DNA of 64,000 nucleotides from Aquabacterium humicola (GTDB lineage: Bacteria; Pseudomonadota; Gammaproteobacteria; Burkholderiales; Burkholderiaceae_C). The notes below the pieces were generated by a model. The model was not told where the DNA came from. It did not search any database and saw only the letters and a program-made list of their open reading frames with translations. Shown one piece after another: positions 1 through 10,457 of this stretch; within the stretch, counting starts at the first letter, position 1; each line of letters starts with the position of its first letter. Made by a program: the position numbers and the translations under genes. The DNA lies in NCBI RefSeq assembly GCF_030167915.1, contig NZ_JARGNB010000001.1, positions 1,860,001-1,924,000 on the forward strand, in the 5' to 3' direction.

Positions 1-932
1 TCCCGCGCACCAGCGCGCAGCTCGGCGAACGGCGCGTTGCGGCCATCGGCCTGCTGTCGGCCTACGTCGGCATGGTCTGCCCGGGCCTGCACTCGGTGTT
101 CTCGTCGGTGCTGCTCGAACCCGGCGACGGCGCTGCCGACGCGCTGCGCTTCGAGGTGCTGAAGTACGACCCGCGCTTCCGGCTCTTCGTGGTCGCCTTC
201 GACGGCTGCATCCGCGGCCAGCTGAAGGCCTTCCAGCGTCCGCCGGCGCAACCGCAGCCGACGATGGCCGAGTTGGCGCCCGCGCTCGGCGCCGGGGACT
301 TCGCCGGCCGCCACGCCTGGGTCATCGGCGGCTCGCGCGGGCTCGGCGAGCTGGCCGCCAAGCTGGTGGCCAGCGGCGGCGGCAGCGTCACGCTGACGCA
401 CGCGTCCGGCGCCGACGACGCGAGGCGGGTCGCCGACGAGATCAATGCCACGGGCCGTGGCGCGGCCGCGGCGCGCCGGCTCGACCTGCTGAACGCCGAC
501 CTGGCCGCCTGGATCGCGGCTGCTGCGCCGCCGGACGTCGTCTTCTACTTCGCGACCCCGCGCATCTATCGCAAGAAGGCCGGCGTCTTCGATGCGGCCC
601 TGTTCGACGAATTCATGGCCTTCTACGCCCACCGCTTCGAGGCGCTGTGCACGCTGCTCGAACGGCACGCGGGCGAGCGGCGCGTGCGCGTCTTCGTGCC
701 GTCGACGGTGTTCATCGACGACCGTCCGAAGGGCATGACCGAGTACACGATGGCCAAGGCGGCCGCCGAGGTGCTGGCCGCGGACCTGGGCAAGTCGCTG
801 CGCCGGGTGCAGATCGTCTGCGAGCGCCTGCCGCGGCTGCCGACCGACCAGACCACATCGCTGGTGCCGGTGCGCTCGGCGTCGGCCGTCGAGGTGCTGC
901 TGCCGCTGGTGCGGCGGCTCTTCGCCGACTAG
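1..932 (+). CDS. Hotdog (MaoC-like) / short-chain dehydrogenase fusion, 5' truncated
   Basis: The frame is open from base 3, so the true start lies outside the window; the ATG at 72 is internal. The first ~80 visible residues (with CPGLHSVFSS) resemble a MaoC-type hotdog dehydratase domain. A linker rich in P and Q leads into a Rossmann short-chain dehydrogenase domain with the glycine-rich GGSRGLGE motif, a Ser in FVPSTVF and a YTMAK (YxxxK) active site. The protein would hydrate/dehydrate and reduce acyl thioesters, or a related substrate. It converges on the acyltransferase gene with only 4 bases between stops. A role in making an acyl group for the polysaccharide is my inference. The fold calls are fairly sure; the substrate is unknown. 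Confidence 0.75.
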   Translation, partial: PRTSAQLGERRVAAIGLLSAYVGMVCPGLHSVFSSVLLEPGDGAADALRFEVLKYDPRFRLFVVAFDGCIRGQLKAFQRPPAQPQPTMAELAPALGAGDFAGRHAWVIGGSRGLGELAAKLVASGGGSVTLTHASGADDARRVADEINATGRGAAAARRLDLLNADLAAWIAAAAPPDVVFYFATPRIYRKKAGVFDAALFDEFMAFYAHRFEALCTLLERHAGERRVRVFVPSTVFIDDRPKGMTEYTMAKAAAEVLAADLGKSLRRVQIVCERLPRLPTDQTTSLVPVRSASAVEVLLPLVRRLFAD

Positions 933-936
933 CGCG

Positions 937-2049
937 TCAGACGCCTGCAGTGCCGGGGGCCGGTCGCTGCAGGCTGTCGGACAGGCGCTGGAACCGGGCC
1001 TTGAGCCAGCGGCGCAGCGGCTGGCGCTTCTGCTCGGTGACATGGCCGATGGCCCACACCGACAGGCCGGTCAACACGGTGACCAGCATCCAGAAGCCGT
1101 GGCCCTTCGGGTCGCCGCGCACCACCGCGGTCCAGAACAGGAACAGCGGCTGGTGCAGCAGGTACAGCGTGAAGGTGTAGCCGGCGACCGCCTTGACCGG
1201 CTTGTCCAGGGGTTTGAGCAGCGGCTCCAGCGTCGGCGCGACGATGCGCATGCCGGCGAAGTTGCAGAACACCAGGAAGCCGAGCAGGTAGTCGGCGAGG
1301 AAGAAGCGCGCGAAGGTCAGGTTGGTGAACCACTTCGTGCCGATCGTGTCTTCCAGTGCCCCGGGCCACGCGGCATACAGGTCGAGCCAGTGCATGCCGA
1401 CGATGCCCACCGTCGAAACCAGCACCAGGCACCAGGCGAAGCCGAGCGAGCGCTGCTGCAGCCAGCGCCAGCGGTACAGCACGACGCCCGACCACCACAC
1501 CGGCAGCAGCAGCAGCAACTTCGGCCCGATCAGCAGCCCGCAGACCAGCACGGCCGGCAGGCGCATCGGTCGCGGCAGGAACATCGACAGGCCGAACAGC
1601 ACGTAATACCAGAACTCGAACGCGATCGACCAGTACGGCACGTTCGAGAAGTAGGTGATCGAGACGGTCCACACCTCGTTGAGCATCAGCGTGCAGCCGG
1701 CGATGCGCAGTGCGAAGCGGTCCCACGGGTAGCCGTACAGCGCGGGGTACAAGGCGCGGCCCACCGCATCGAGCAGCGGCGTCAGCAGGATGGCCGGCAG
1801 CACGACCGAGTACACCCGCGACAGCCGGCTCGAGGTGTAGTCGGGCCACGTCTTTTCCTTGGTATCGGTGGCGTAGGCGATCACCAGGCCCGACAGCACG
1901 AAGAACACCGTCACCGCGCTGTGGCCGTAGTTGCTGGCGGGCAGGATGTCCTCGACCAGCAGCCGCATGTTCGAGTGATACAGGTAGACCAGGAAGGCGG
2001 CGATGAAGCGCACCAGGTCGAGGTAGGTCGAGAAACTGCGGCTCATCAC
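937..2049 (-). CDS. Acyltransferase family 3 (OafA/YrhL-like) integral membrane protein
   Basis: A 370-residue protein with about ten hydrophobic segments. It starts with the typical family opening (FSTYLDLVRFIAAFLVYLYH), whose His is the conserved residue of acyltransferase-3 proteins. Such enzymes transfer acetyl or other acyl groups to sugars in the inner membrane, so the likely job is O-acylation of the exopolysaccharide made by the operon. A second Met directly follows the first, so the start may be 3 bases later. It is the last gene of the minus-strand exopolysaccharide run, separated from the deacetylase by 78 bases holding a REP-like repeat, and could have its own transcript. Confidence 0.85.
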   Translation of the reverse strand: MMSRSFSTYLDLVRFIAAFLVYLYHSNMRLLVEDILPASNYGHSAVTVFFVLSGLVIAYATDTKEKTWPDYTSSRLSRVYSVVLPAILLTPLLDAVGRALYPALYGYPWDRFALRIAGCTLMLNEVWTVSITYFSNVPYWSIAFEFWYYVLFGLSMFLPRPMRLPAVLVCGLLIGPKLLLLLPVWWSGVVLYRWRWLQQRSLGFAWCLVLVSTVGIVGMHWLDLYAAWPGALEDTIGTKWFTNLTFARFFLADYLLGFLVFCNFAGMRIVAPTLEPLLKPLDKPVKAVAGYTFTLYLLHQPLFLFWTAVVRGDPKGHGFWMLVTVLTGLSVWAIGHVTEQKRQPLRRWLKARFQRLSDSLQRPAPGTAGV

Positions 2050-2083
2050 GCGGCACCGCCCGGCCGTTCCGAAGGTGCCGCGC

Positions 2084-2122
2084 GCCCCCTCGGGGGGCAG
2101 CGAACGAAGTGAGCGTGGGGGT
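2084..2122. repeat. REP-like intergenic palindromic element
   Basis: A perfect hairpin GCCCCC-TCG-GGGGGC (2084-2098) is followed by CAGCGAACGAAGTGAGCG and a run of G. This compound structure sits between two same-strand genes. From memory, very similar short elements are scattered between genes in many Burkholderiales genomes. No second copy was seen in this window. Confidence 0.55.
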
Positions 2123-2127
2123 CCATG

Positions 2128-3114
2128 TCAGCCGAGACGGCGCCGCAGCTGTTCGACGTGGCGCACGGCCGTGCTCCACGGCGAGACGGTGACGCGCTGC
2201 GCGATGGGAGAGACCGGCCGCACCTGCTGCGGCAGGGGCAGCGGCCCGACCTGGAACAGGTCTCGATGCTGGCCGAGGTAGGCGCACAGGCGCTCGAAGC
2301 GGCGCACGACGATCCAGTCGGGATCGCTGCCGCCGGGCTTGAGCATCTCGAAGTTGTGCGACACGATGACGAAGTGGCGGCAGCCTGCGGCCCGCGCGGC
2401 GAGCATCGCCTGCGTCAGCTCGTCGATGCTGCTGGCGCCCACCTGCGCCGGCCGGGCGCGGCCGAAGCCGTCCCGGAACACGGTGATCGGATAGACGGTG
2501 ACGCCGTCGATCGTGCGTTGCTCGCCGGGGGCCTGCAGCGCGTCGATGCTGCCGCCGGTGAAGTCGGCCATCGCATTGAGGCTGCTGTCCACCAGGATGC
2601 CCTGGCGCCGCAGCGCGGCATAGGTGTCGCGGTTGGCCGCGAAGCTGCCGGCGCGGAATGCGGTCACCGGTCGGCCGGTCGAGGCCTCGAGCAGCCGGCG
2701 GCCGAGGCCGATCAGCGCCGCCTGCTCGTCCTGCGTGTAGAACGTCAGGTGCTGCCGCTTGCGCGTCGCGTCGGCGATCGGCGGCGACGGCAGTTCATCG
2801 GTCCATTCCGGATGCAGGTGCAGCTGGATGTCCTGGCCGGCGTCGGCGATCAGCTTCGTGATGGTGTCGAGGTACTGCGGACCGAAGCGCGCCGAGAACA
2901 GCGGCTCGACGAAGAACACGCCCGTGATGCCGTGGCGGTTCATGATCTCCAGCGTCTTCGGCAGCGCGTAGCGGCCATGCTGCGACGAGCCGTAGCAGTA
3001 GCGCTCGAAGCTCGCGGGGAAGCGGCCGTCGAGGTCGTCCCAGCCGTTGCACCAGACCTCGATGTCGAAGGTGAGGTGCACGTTCATCGGCGTCGCAGGG
3101 GTCGGCGCGGTCAT
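2128..3114 (-). CDS. Polysaccharide deacetylase-type hydrolase (second of two in the operon)
   Basis: 328 residues. The N-terminus has the NodB-type start HLTFDIEVWCNGW, with the Asp of the metal-dependent deacetylase motif 1. Later come QLHLHPEW (metal His pair) and FRAGSF (motif 3 Arg), so the catalytic core looks intact. The start at 3114 overlaps the glycosyltransferase stop by ATGA, implying translational coupling; an internal Met (3087) is an alternative. It probably removes acetyl groups from the nascent polysaccharide. It differs clearly from the DUF3473-type deacetylase at 8288-9253. No signal peptide is evident. Confidence 0.8.
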   Translation of the reverse strand: MTAPTPATPMNVHLTFDIEVWCNGWDDLDGRFPASFERYCYGSSQHGRYALPKTLEIMNRHGITGVFFVEPLFSARFGPQYLDTITKLIADAGQDIQLHLHPEWTDELPSPPIADATRKRQHLTFYTQDEQAALIGLGRRLLEASTGRPVTAFRAGSFAANRDTYAALRRQGILVDSSLNAMADFTGGSIDALQAPGEQRTIDGVTVYPITVFRDGFGRARPAQVGASSIDELTQAMLAARAAGCRHFVIVSHNFEMLKPGGSDPDWIVVRRFERLCAYLGQHRDLFQVGPLPLPQQVRPVSPIAQRVTVSPWSTAVRHVEQLRRRLG

Positions 3115-4310
3115 CGGTCTTGTCGGTGAGGCTGGCCGGCGCGCTTGTTGCGCAGCTGCTGGTCGTAGAGGTCCTGGTAGCGCGCCACCATCGCCTGCAG
3201 GCTGAATTGTGAGACAGCGCGCTGGCGGCCGGCCCGGCCCATCGCGGCCGCACGCGGCGGGTCGCAGGCCAGGGCTTCGAGCGCCCCGGCGAGCGCGCTC
3301 GCATCGCCCGGCGGCACGATCAGTCCGGTGCCGCCGTCGTCGACGAGCTCGGCATTGCCACCGACATCGGTGGCGATGACCGGCAGGCCGCTGGCCATCC
3401 CCTCCAGGATGGTGTTGGAGATGCCTTCGGCCAGCGAGGGCAGCACGAAGCACTGCAGCGAGCGCATCAGCAGCGGCACATCGCTGCGCTCGCCGGGCAG
3501 CCAGCACAGCTCGGCCACGCCGGCCGCATCGACGATGCGCTGCACCTCGTCGCGCAGCGGCCCGCCGCCGATCATCACCAGCCGCAGCCGCTCGCGCAGC
3601 GCCGGCCGGCGCTGCAGCACGTCGACGAAGGCCTGCGCGAGCGCCGGCTGTGCCTTGACACGCTGCATGCGGCCGACGGTGCCGACCAGCCAGTGCCGCG
3701 CCGGATCGAACGGGCAGCCCTCGATGGCCGGCGGCGCGCCTTCGGCGGGCATGAATCGCGCGGTGTCGACGCCGTTGTAGACCTGGCTCAGCGCGCTGGC
3801 CGCGACATGCACCTTGTCCGACAGGTAGCCCGCGAGGTCGTTCGACAGGGCCACGTAATGCGTGACCCACGGCTTGTAGGCACGGCGCAGCCACTGGTAC
3901 TTGCGGCTCGATCCGTCGAGGTCCTCGACGTCACGCCCGTGCTCGCCATGCACCCGCACCGGCACGCCGGCCATCCAGGCCGGCAGCACGCATTCCAGCG
4001 CGGCCAGGTTGCGGGTGTGCACGATCGCGGGTTTGAGCTCGCGAAACAGGCGCGTCAGCCGCGGATAAAGCTTCAGCGCATGGCCGGGCGGCTTGTTCAG
4101 CGCGATGAACTGCACGTCGTCGCGCTGCACGCGCCGGCGGAAGTCGGTGACGTCGGTCAGCGCGATCACCGCATGCCGGTACGCATCGGCCGGCATGTGG
4201 TTGATCAGGTTGACGAGGCCGTTCTCGAGCCCGCCGGTGTCGAACCGGAAGACGACGTGGGCGACCAGCGGGCGGCGGTCGGCACTGCCGTGCCGGGCCG
4301 GAGCAAGCAC
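3111..4310 (-). CDS. Family 4 glycosyltransferase, XrtA/PEP-CTERM-associated (TIGR03088 type)
   Basis: 399 residues with two Rossmann-like halves. The N-terminal half opens with VVFRFDTGGLENG and the C-terminal half carries the GT4 donor-binding stretch SLAEGISNTILEGMASG (E-x7-E motif). Known relatives are sugar transferases of exosortase-type polysaccharide loci that add a sugar to a lipid-linked chain on the cytoplasmic side. I chose the GTG at 4310 because AGGGA lies 6 bases upstream and the gap to the preceding stop is only 26 bases. The reading frame stays open far upstream, but that part lies inside the dehydrogenase gene and is not coding. Confidence 0.85.
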   Translation of the reverse strand: MLAPARHGSADRRPLVAHVVFRFDTGGLENGLVNLINHMPADAYRHAVIALTDVTDFRRRVQRDDVQFIALNKPPGHALKLYPRLTRLFRELKPAIVHTRNLAALECVLPAWMAGVPVRVHGEHGRDVEDLDGSSRKYQWLRRAYKPWVTHYVALSNDLAGYLSDKVHVAASALSQVYNGVDTARFMPAEGAPPAIEGCPFDPARHWLVGTVGRMQRVKAQPALAQAFVDVLQRRPALRERLRLVMIGGGPLRDEVQRIVDAAGVAELCWLPGERSDVPLLMRSLQCFVLPSLAEGISNTILEGMASGLPVIATDVGGNAELVDDGGTGLIVPPGDASALAGALEALACDPPRAAAMGRAGRQRAVSQFSLQAMVARYQDLYDQQLRNKRAGQPHRQDR

Positions 4311-4336
4311 CGTTCGTCCCTGCGGCCGGCGGCGGC

Positions 4337-5617
<1,281 letters not shown>

Positions 5618-5679
5618 TTCCGATCCCTCTTGTTTGGTGAAGCGATGTTCGTGAAGTGCGCGATTGTCGGCGCTGTGCG

Positions 5680-7239
5680 TCAGGGCCGGTCGCGCGCGGC
5701 CGCGAGCGACTGCTCGATGCGTGCCAGGTTGCCGGCGACGAAACGGCTCAGCGCGGCCTGCGCCGGCTGGCCGGCCTTGTCGGCCGCGTAGACGATGATG
5801 GCGGCCGACTCGTCGGGCTGGCCGCGCAGGCGCTGCCAGGCGCTGATGAGCTTGGCCGGCACGTCGCGCGCGGTCAGCTCGCCGTTGATCCAGTACAGCT
5901 GCCAGACCACGATGCGCGACTGGTCGCGCGTATTCATCGCCGGGTAGAGCACGCTCTCGCGCAGCTCGACCTGGCGCGCGCCGTGCGCCACCGTCTTCAG
6001 CCGCGTCTCGACGACGTTCCAGGCCTTGTCGTTCGACGACACCAGCTGGTTGCTCGAACCGACGAGCTTGCGCTGCTCGTCCTGGCCGCGGTAGTAGGCC
6101 AGGTACACGTCGACGGTGCCGGTGCCCTCGCTGCGGAAACGCAGGCGCTCTTCGGCCGACGGCAGCCGGAAGGCCGGTCGCCAGCCGAGGTCGTCTGCCG
6201 GCGCGGCACGCTGCCAGTCGCCCGCCGGTGCGTCGGCGTACGTCAGCTGGATCGGGCCGCCGCCGTCGCCGGACTGCAGCCGCTTGAGCGCGCCGTGCGG
6301 CAGCAGTGCCAGCGCGACCGCGGCGGCCACCGTCGCCCATGGGTGCCAGGCGGCGCCGGCGTGTTCACCGGCGATCGCCGGCGGCGGCACGACGGCATCG
6401 GCCGGCGCTTCGGACCAGCGCGCGCCGATCACGAACAGCAGCGTGATGACGAAGCCGAAGAACACCCAGCCGTAGATCAGGTGGTCGGCACCGACCGCGA
6501 TCTTGTTGCCCGACAGGTGGCCGAGCATCACGATCATGTAGGCGCGCAGCCAGTTGGCGACGATGGGCACCAGCAGCGAGACGAGCGCGAAGGTCCAGCG
6601 GCGGCGCGCCGAGCGGTAGTTCAGGTAGGCGAACAGGCTGCCGACCATGAACGAGGCCATCAGGTAGCGCACGCCGCTGCAGGCCTCGACCACCGACCAG
6701 CTGCCGCTCGGGATGATGAAGTGCAGGCCTTCGCGGTACACCGGCACGCCCGACAGCCGCACGGCGGCGACAGTGAAGTCGGCCGTCCACTGCATCAGCA
6801 CCGGCAGCAGGAACTCGCCGATCGGCACCGCGAAGAACACGTAGGCGAGCGGGAAGAGGATCACCGCCGCCACATGCGTGCCCAGCACCAGCGGCACCGC
6901 GATCACCAGCGACGCGGTGGCGGCGAACTGCGTCGCCGCGTTGACGGCGACGAGATCGCCGAGCAGCCACAGCAGCGCCATCGCCGCCAGCGGCACCAGC
7001 CACCACGGCGAGGGCTTCGGTACGTGCAGCGCCAGCTCGGCCCGCTTGCGCCAGGCCAGCCACAGCGCGATCGGCGGCACGACGAAGGCATGCGCGAAGG
7101 TGTCGGAGCGCGACCAGATGCCGACCATCGCGGCGATCGGGCCGGCGTAGACCAGGCCCAGCACCAGCCACAGCAGGCCGAGCGCCGGCAGCGCGCTGCG
7201 CCAGGGTCCTGCGGGCGAGGGCAGCGCGAGCGTGTTCAT
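5680..7239 (-). CDS. xrtA: Exosortase A with C-terminal EpsI domain
   Basis: 519 residues. The N-terminal ~290 residues are an exosortase with about eight membrane helices and the catalytic triad in order: Cys187 in VVEACSGVRYL, Arg232 in NWLRAY and His253 in DHLIYGW. The remaining ~220 residues form a periplasmic EpsI domain, the usual fusion in XrtA. Exosortase A is thought to cut PEP-CTERM proteins at the membrane and pass them on to the surface or polysaccharide. The PepA-type gene at 23056 is the obvious substrate. The start overlaps the FemAB-like gene stop by ATGA. Confidence 0.95.
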   Translation of the reverse strand: MNTLALPSPAGPWRSALPALGLLWLVLGLVYAGPIAAMVGIWSRSDTFAHAFVVPPIALWLAWRKRAELALHVPKPSPWWLVPLAAMALLWLLGDLVAVNAATQFAATASLVIAVPLVLGTHVAAVILFPLAYVFFAVPIGEFLLPVLMQWTADFTVAAVRLSGVPVYREGLHFIIPSGSWSVVEACSGVRYLMASFMVGSLFAYLNYRSARRRWTFALVSLLVPIVANWLRAYMIVMLGHLSGNKIAVGADHLIYGWVFFGFVITLLFVIGARWSEAPADAVVPPPAIAGEHAGAAWHPWATVAAAVALALLPHGALKRLQSGDGGGPIQLTYADAPAGDWQRAAPADDLGWRPAFRLPSAEERLRFRSEGTGTVDVYLAYYRGQDEQRKLVGSSNQLVSSNDKAWNVVETRLKTVAHGARQVELRESVLYPAMNTRDQSRIVVWQLYWINGELTARDVPAKLISAWQRLRGQPDESAAIIVYAADKAGQPAQAALSRFVAGNLARIEQSLAAARDRP

Positions 7240-8273
7240 CCCAGCGAACGCACGATGAAGGGGCCGAGCCAGTTGGCGAACGACAGCGGCATGCGGCGCC
7301 AGGTCTCGATCAGCAGCTTGAACTTCGCGTTGTTCGGGTTGTTCTGGGGCACGCTGTCGCGCTGGTACAGGCAGTACTCGTAGTGCAGCGGCGTCGGCTC
7401 GAAGCCCCAGTTCTTCTTGAACGAGTACGAGCCCGTGCCCTGCTTGCTGCGGCCGTAGTCGAAGACCTTCAGGCCCTTCGCGCAGGAGCGCCGCATCAGC
7501 TCCCAGTACTTGAAGTCGTTGCCGGCCAGATCGCGCGCGGCGGTGTCGTCGCCGGCGTAGTACGGCAGCACCTCGTCGCGGAAGTAGAAGCTCAGCACGC
7601 TGGAGATCGGCTTGCCGTCGGGCGCGCTGACGGTCATCACCTCGCAGTCGTCGCCGAATTCCTCGCGCAACGCCTGGAAGTAGCGCTTGGGCAGCGCCGG
7701 CGTGCCGTGGCGGTGCACGTTGTCGGCGTACAGCGCGAAGAAGCGCTCGACGCCGGCATCGACCGTGCTGGTCAGCCCGTTCTTGATGCCCTTGCGGACC
7801 ATCGCGCGCTGCTTGCGCGGGATGGCCAGCATGTTGGCCTCCTCCTCCGGCAGGATCTCCTTGCGGAACGTGACGTACAGGTCCTGCAGCGGCCAGTCCT
7901 CGTGGCGGCGCTGCACGTTGCGCATCTCGAGGTGCGGCACGCGCAGCTCGCGGGCGAGCTTCTGCGCCTCGGCCTCGAGCGCCGCCACGGCGGCCGGATC
8001 GCGCGCCGCGGCGCCACCGTAGACGGCGAAGGGCAGCGAGGTCAGCGCGCTGCCGAAGAGCCAGCTCTTCACATGCGCCAGCGGCAGCACGCCGGTGATC
8101 TGGCCGCCCTCTTCGGTGAACAGGTAGTGCGTGCGGTGACGCATCGTGCGCTCGAGCACGCGCTGCCAGCCGGCGCGATGGAAGAAGGTGGCGTCCGGGC
8201 AGTCGCGGACGAACTGGTCCCAGCGTTGGGCGGTCGCGCTGTCGCGCGCCTCGAGGCGGTGGATCGTCGGCAT
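7236..8273 (-). CDS. FemAB-like acyltransferase, XrtA/PEP-CTERM-associated (TIGR03019 type)
   Basis: 345 residues, soluble, with the duplicated GNAT fold of FemAB proteins. Recognisable stretches are FFHRAGWQRVLE near the N-terminus, IPRKQRAMVRKG in the middle and KGLKVFDYGRSKQGTGSYSFKK near the C-terminus. Relatives occur almost only in exosortase A loci. They are assumed to transfer an aminoacyl or acyl group to a cell-wall or polysaccharide precursor; the exact reaction is not known. Spacing is 14 bases from the upstream deacetylase, and its stop overlaps the xrtA start. Confidence 0.88.
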   Translation of the reverse strand: MPTIHRLEARDSATAQRWDQFVRDCPDATFFHRAGWQRVLERTMRHRTHYLFTEEGGQITGVLPLAHVKSWLFGSALTSLPFAVYGGAAARDPAAVAALEAEAQKLARELRVPHLEMRNVQRRHEDWPLQDLYVTFRKEILPEEEANMLAIPRKQRAMVRKGIKNGLTSTVDAGVERFFALYADNVHRHGTPALPKRYFQALREEFGDDCEVMTVSAPDGKPISSVLSFYFRDEVLPYYAGDDTAARDLAGNDFKYWELMRRSCAKGLKVFDYGRSKQGTGSYSFKKNWGFEPTPLHYEYCLYQRDSVPQNNPNNAKFKLLIETWRRMPLSFANWLGPFIVRSLG

Positions 8274-8287
8274 GGCCGGCGTGAGGG

Positions 8288-9253
8288 CTAGAGAACGACC
8301 GGCGCGGCAGCCCCCTGCGGCAGCGCCGCCGGGGCCGTCGTGCGGCCGAGGAAGATGTCATCCATCCGGCCCCAGCGGAAGTCGGCCAGCAGCGTGCGCA
8401 GCCGGGCCTCCATGCGGGGAATGTTCACGTAGTGCCGGAAGCGCGTCTTCAGGTCGATGCCCTCGATGCGCGGCTGGCCGGCGTCGATCTCCCACGGATG
8501 GAAGTAGAAGATCGCCGCCTCCTGGTCGTTCGCATTGACCTGCTGCAGCATCCAGCGCGACAGCGCGTAGGGCAGCAGCCGGAAGTAGCCGCCGCCGGAC
8601 GACGGGAAGTTGCGGCCCAGCAGCCGCAGCGTGGTCACCGGGATCTCGAGCAGGCGCTCGTTGACGCGGTAGGCGAAGCGCGGCGAGTCGGGCATGCCGT
8701 AGTGGTCGTGCGCGATCGGGTAGATGCTGGAGCTGTAGCGGTAGCCCGCGCGCGCCAGGCAGTCGAAGGCCCACAGGTTGCCGGTGCCGATCGAGAAGCT
8801 CGGCGCGCGGTATCCCTTGACCTCGACGCCGCCGAGGTCCTCGAGGATCACCTTGGCGCGCTGGATGTCGTCGAGGAAGGCGGTCTCGGTCAGGTCGCTC
8901 GCGCGCTCGTGGCCGTAGCCGTGGCTCGCCAGCTCGTGGCCGCGCGCGACGATCTCGCGCACCAGCTGCGGATAGCGCTCGGCGATCCAGCCCAGCGTGA
9001 AGAAGGTGGCCCGGGCCTCGCGCTCGTCGAGCAGGTCGAGGATGCGCGTCACGTTGCGCTCGACGCGGCACTCGCGCGCGTCCCAGTCGGTGCGCGCGAT
9101 GTAGGGCGCGAACGCGGAAACCTGGAAATAGTCCTCGACGTCGATCGTCAGCGCGTTGACGATGCCCGGCGCGCACGCCGGCGCGGGGCGCTTGGCGAGT
9201 GCGGCTGCGCGCCCGTCGGGCGCCGCGAACGTGGTGAGTTGCGGGTCGTTCAT
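8288..9253 (-). CDS. XrtA-system polysaccharide deacetylase (NodB domain + DUF3473)
   Basis: 321 residues. The NodB domain starts with ALTIDVEDYFQVSAF (motif 1 Asp pair), followed by ELASHGYGHERASDL (metal-binding His) and GYRAPSFSIG (motif 3). The C-terminal part has the DUF3473-type YFHPWEIDAGQP. It should de-N-acetylate sugars of the exopolysaccharide and is a standard member of XrtA loci. The frame stays open upstream of 9253, but the ATG there gives the usual family N-terminus and leaves a 40-base gap to wecB. No signal peptide is visible. Confidence 0.9.
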   Translation of the reverse strand: MNDPQLTTFAAPDGRAAALAKRPAPACAPGIVNALTIDVEDYFQVSAFAPYIARTDWDARECRVERNVTRILDLLDEREARATFFTLGWIAERYPQLVREIVARGHELASHGYGHERASDLTETAFLDDIQRAKVILEDLGGVEVKGYRAPSFSIGTGNLWAFDCLARAGYRYSSSIYPIAHDHYGMPDSPRFAYRVNERLLEIPVTTLRLLGRNFPSSGGGYFRLLPYALSRWMLQQVNANDQEAAIFYFHPWEIDAGQPRIEGIDLKTRFRHYVNIPRMEARLRTLLADFRWGRMDDIFLGRTTAPAALPQGAAAPVVL

Positions 9254-9293
9254 GTCGGATCCGGCCGTGATTGTCCGGCCACAGGGCGATCGG

Positions 9294-10457
9294 CTAGTGG
9301 CCGCCAGCTTGCAGCCAGGGCCACAGATCGGCCGCGATGCGCTCGGCCGCATGACCGTCCCAGTATTCCGGCACTCGGCCGCGTTTGCCACGCCCTTCGA
9401 GAATGTCGGTGACGCCGGCGAGAATTGCTGCACGGTCGCGGCCGACCATGGTGTTCGTGCCCTGCTCGACGGTGATCGGGCGCTCGGTGTTCTCGCGCAT
9501 CGTCAGGCACGGCACGCCCAGCGCGGTGGTCTCTTCCTGCAGGCCGCCGGAGTCGGTCAGCACCAGCGTGGCGCCGCCCATCAGGCCGACCATCTCGAGG
9601 TAGCCCTGGGGCGGCAGCACCGCCACGCGCGCCGGGTCGAGCAGGCCGTTCAGGCCGAAGCGCTCGATGTTGGAGCGGGTGCGCGGATGCATCGCGAACA
9701 CCAGCGGCAGCTGCTGCGACACCTGCTGCAGCGTCTCGAGCAGCGCACGCAGCGTGTTGGCATCGTCGACGTTCGACGGCCGGTGCATCGTGACGACGCC
9801 GTAGCCCTTCGGGTGCACGAGCAGCGCCGGATCGAGCCCGTGCTGGCGCAGCGTGTCGGCGGCGCTGCGCGCACGCTCGCGGCTGTCGAGCAGCGAATCG
9901 ATCATCACGTTGCCGCTGAAGACGATGCGCTCGGACGCCACGCCCTCGCGCAGCAGGTTGTCGGCGGCGCTGCGCTCGGTGGTGTAGAGCCGGTCGGCGA
10001 CCTGGTCGGTCAGCACCCGGTTGATCTCCTCCGGCATCTTGCGGTCGTAGCTGCGCAGGCCGGCCTCGACGTGGGCGACCGGCACGCTGCGCTTGACCGC
10101 CACCAGCGTGCAGGCGAGCGTGGAGTTGACGTCGCCGACCACCAGCACGCAGCTCGGCTTGTGCTCGTCGATCACCGGCTCGAAGCGGCGCATCACCTCG
10201 GCCGTCTGCACCGCATGGCTGCCCGAGCCGACCTCGAGGTTGATGTCCGGCTGCGGCAGCTTCAGGTCGACGAAGAGCTGGTGGCTCATGCCGTGGTCGT
10301 AGTGCTGGCCGGTGTGCACCAGCAGCGCCGGGATCGGCGGCTCGTGCGCGGCCAGCGCGCGCAGGATCGGCGCCATCTTCATGAAGTTGGGACGTGCGCC
10401 GACGACGCAGATCACCGGGCCGATCGCAGCGGGTGAGGAGGCGGAAGTGGAGGTCAT
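9294..10457 (-). CDS. wecB: UDP-N-acetylglucosamine 2-epimerase (non-hydrolysing)
   Basis: 387 residues of the WecB/MnaA family, which interconverts UDP-GlcNAc and UDP-ManNAc in the cytoplasm. Diagnostic stretches: VVGARPNFMKMAP at the N-terminus, VVGDVNST, HVEAGLRS, VTMHRPSNVDD and DSGGLQEE, all expected active-site segments. Length is normal for the family. The start at 10457 overlaps the ATPase stop by ATGA, so the two are translationally coupled. Its product may feed the dehydrogenase at 4337-5617 or a glycosyltransferase directly. Confidence 0.93.
   Translation of the reverse strand: MTSTSASSPAAIGPVICVVGARPNFMKMAPILRALAAHEPPIPALLVHTGQHYDHGMSHQLFVDLKLPQPDINLEVGSGSHAVQTAEVMRRFEPVIDEHKPSCVLVVGDVNSTLACTLVAVKRSVPVAHVEAGLRSYDRKMPEEINRVLTDQVADRLYTTERSAADNLLREGVASERIVFSGNVMIDSLLDSRERARSAADTLRQHGLDPALLVHPKGYGVVTMHRPSNVDDANTLRALLETLQQVSQQLPLVFAMHPRTRSNIERFGLNGLLDPARVAVLPPQGYLEMVGLMGGATLVLTDSGGLQEETTALGVPCLTMRENTERPITVEQGTNTMVGRDRAAILAGVTDILEGRGKRGRVPEYWDGHAAERIAADLWPWLQAGGH

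Noticed and set aside
2128-3894. Extended N-terminus for the second deacetylase
   Set aside because: The first ~260 codons of that frame are a shadow of the glycosyltransferase gene; the NodB domain starts only after the ATG at 3114.
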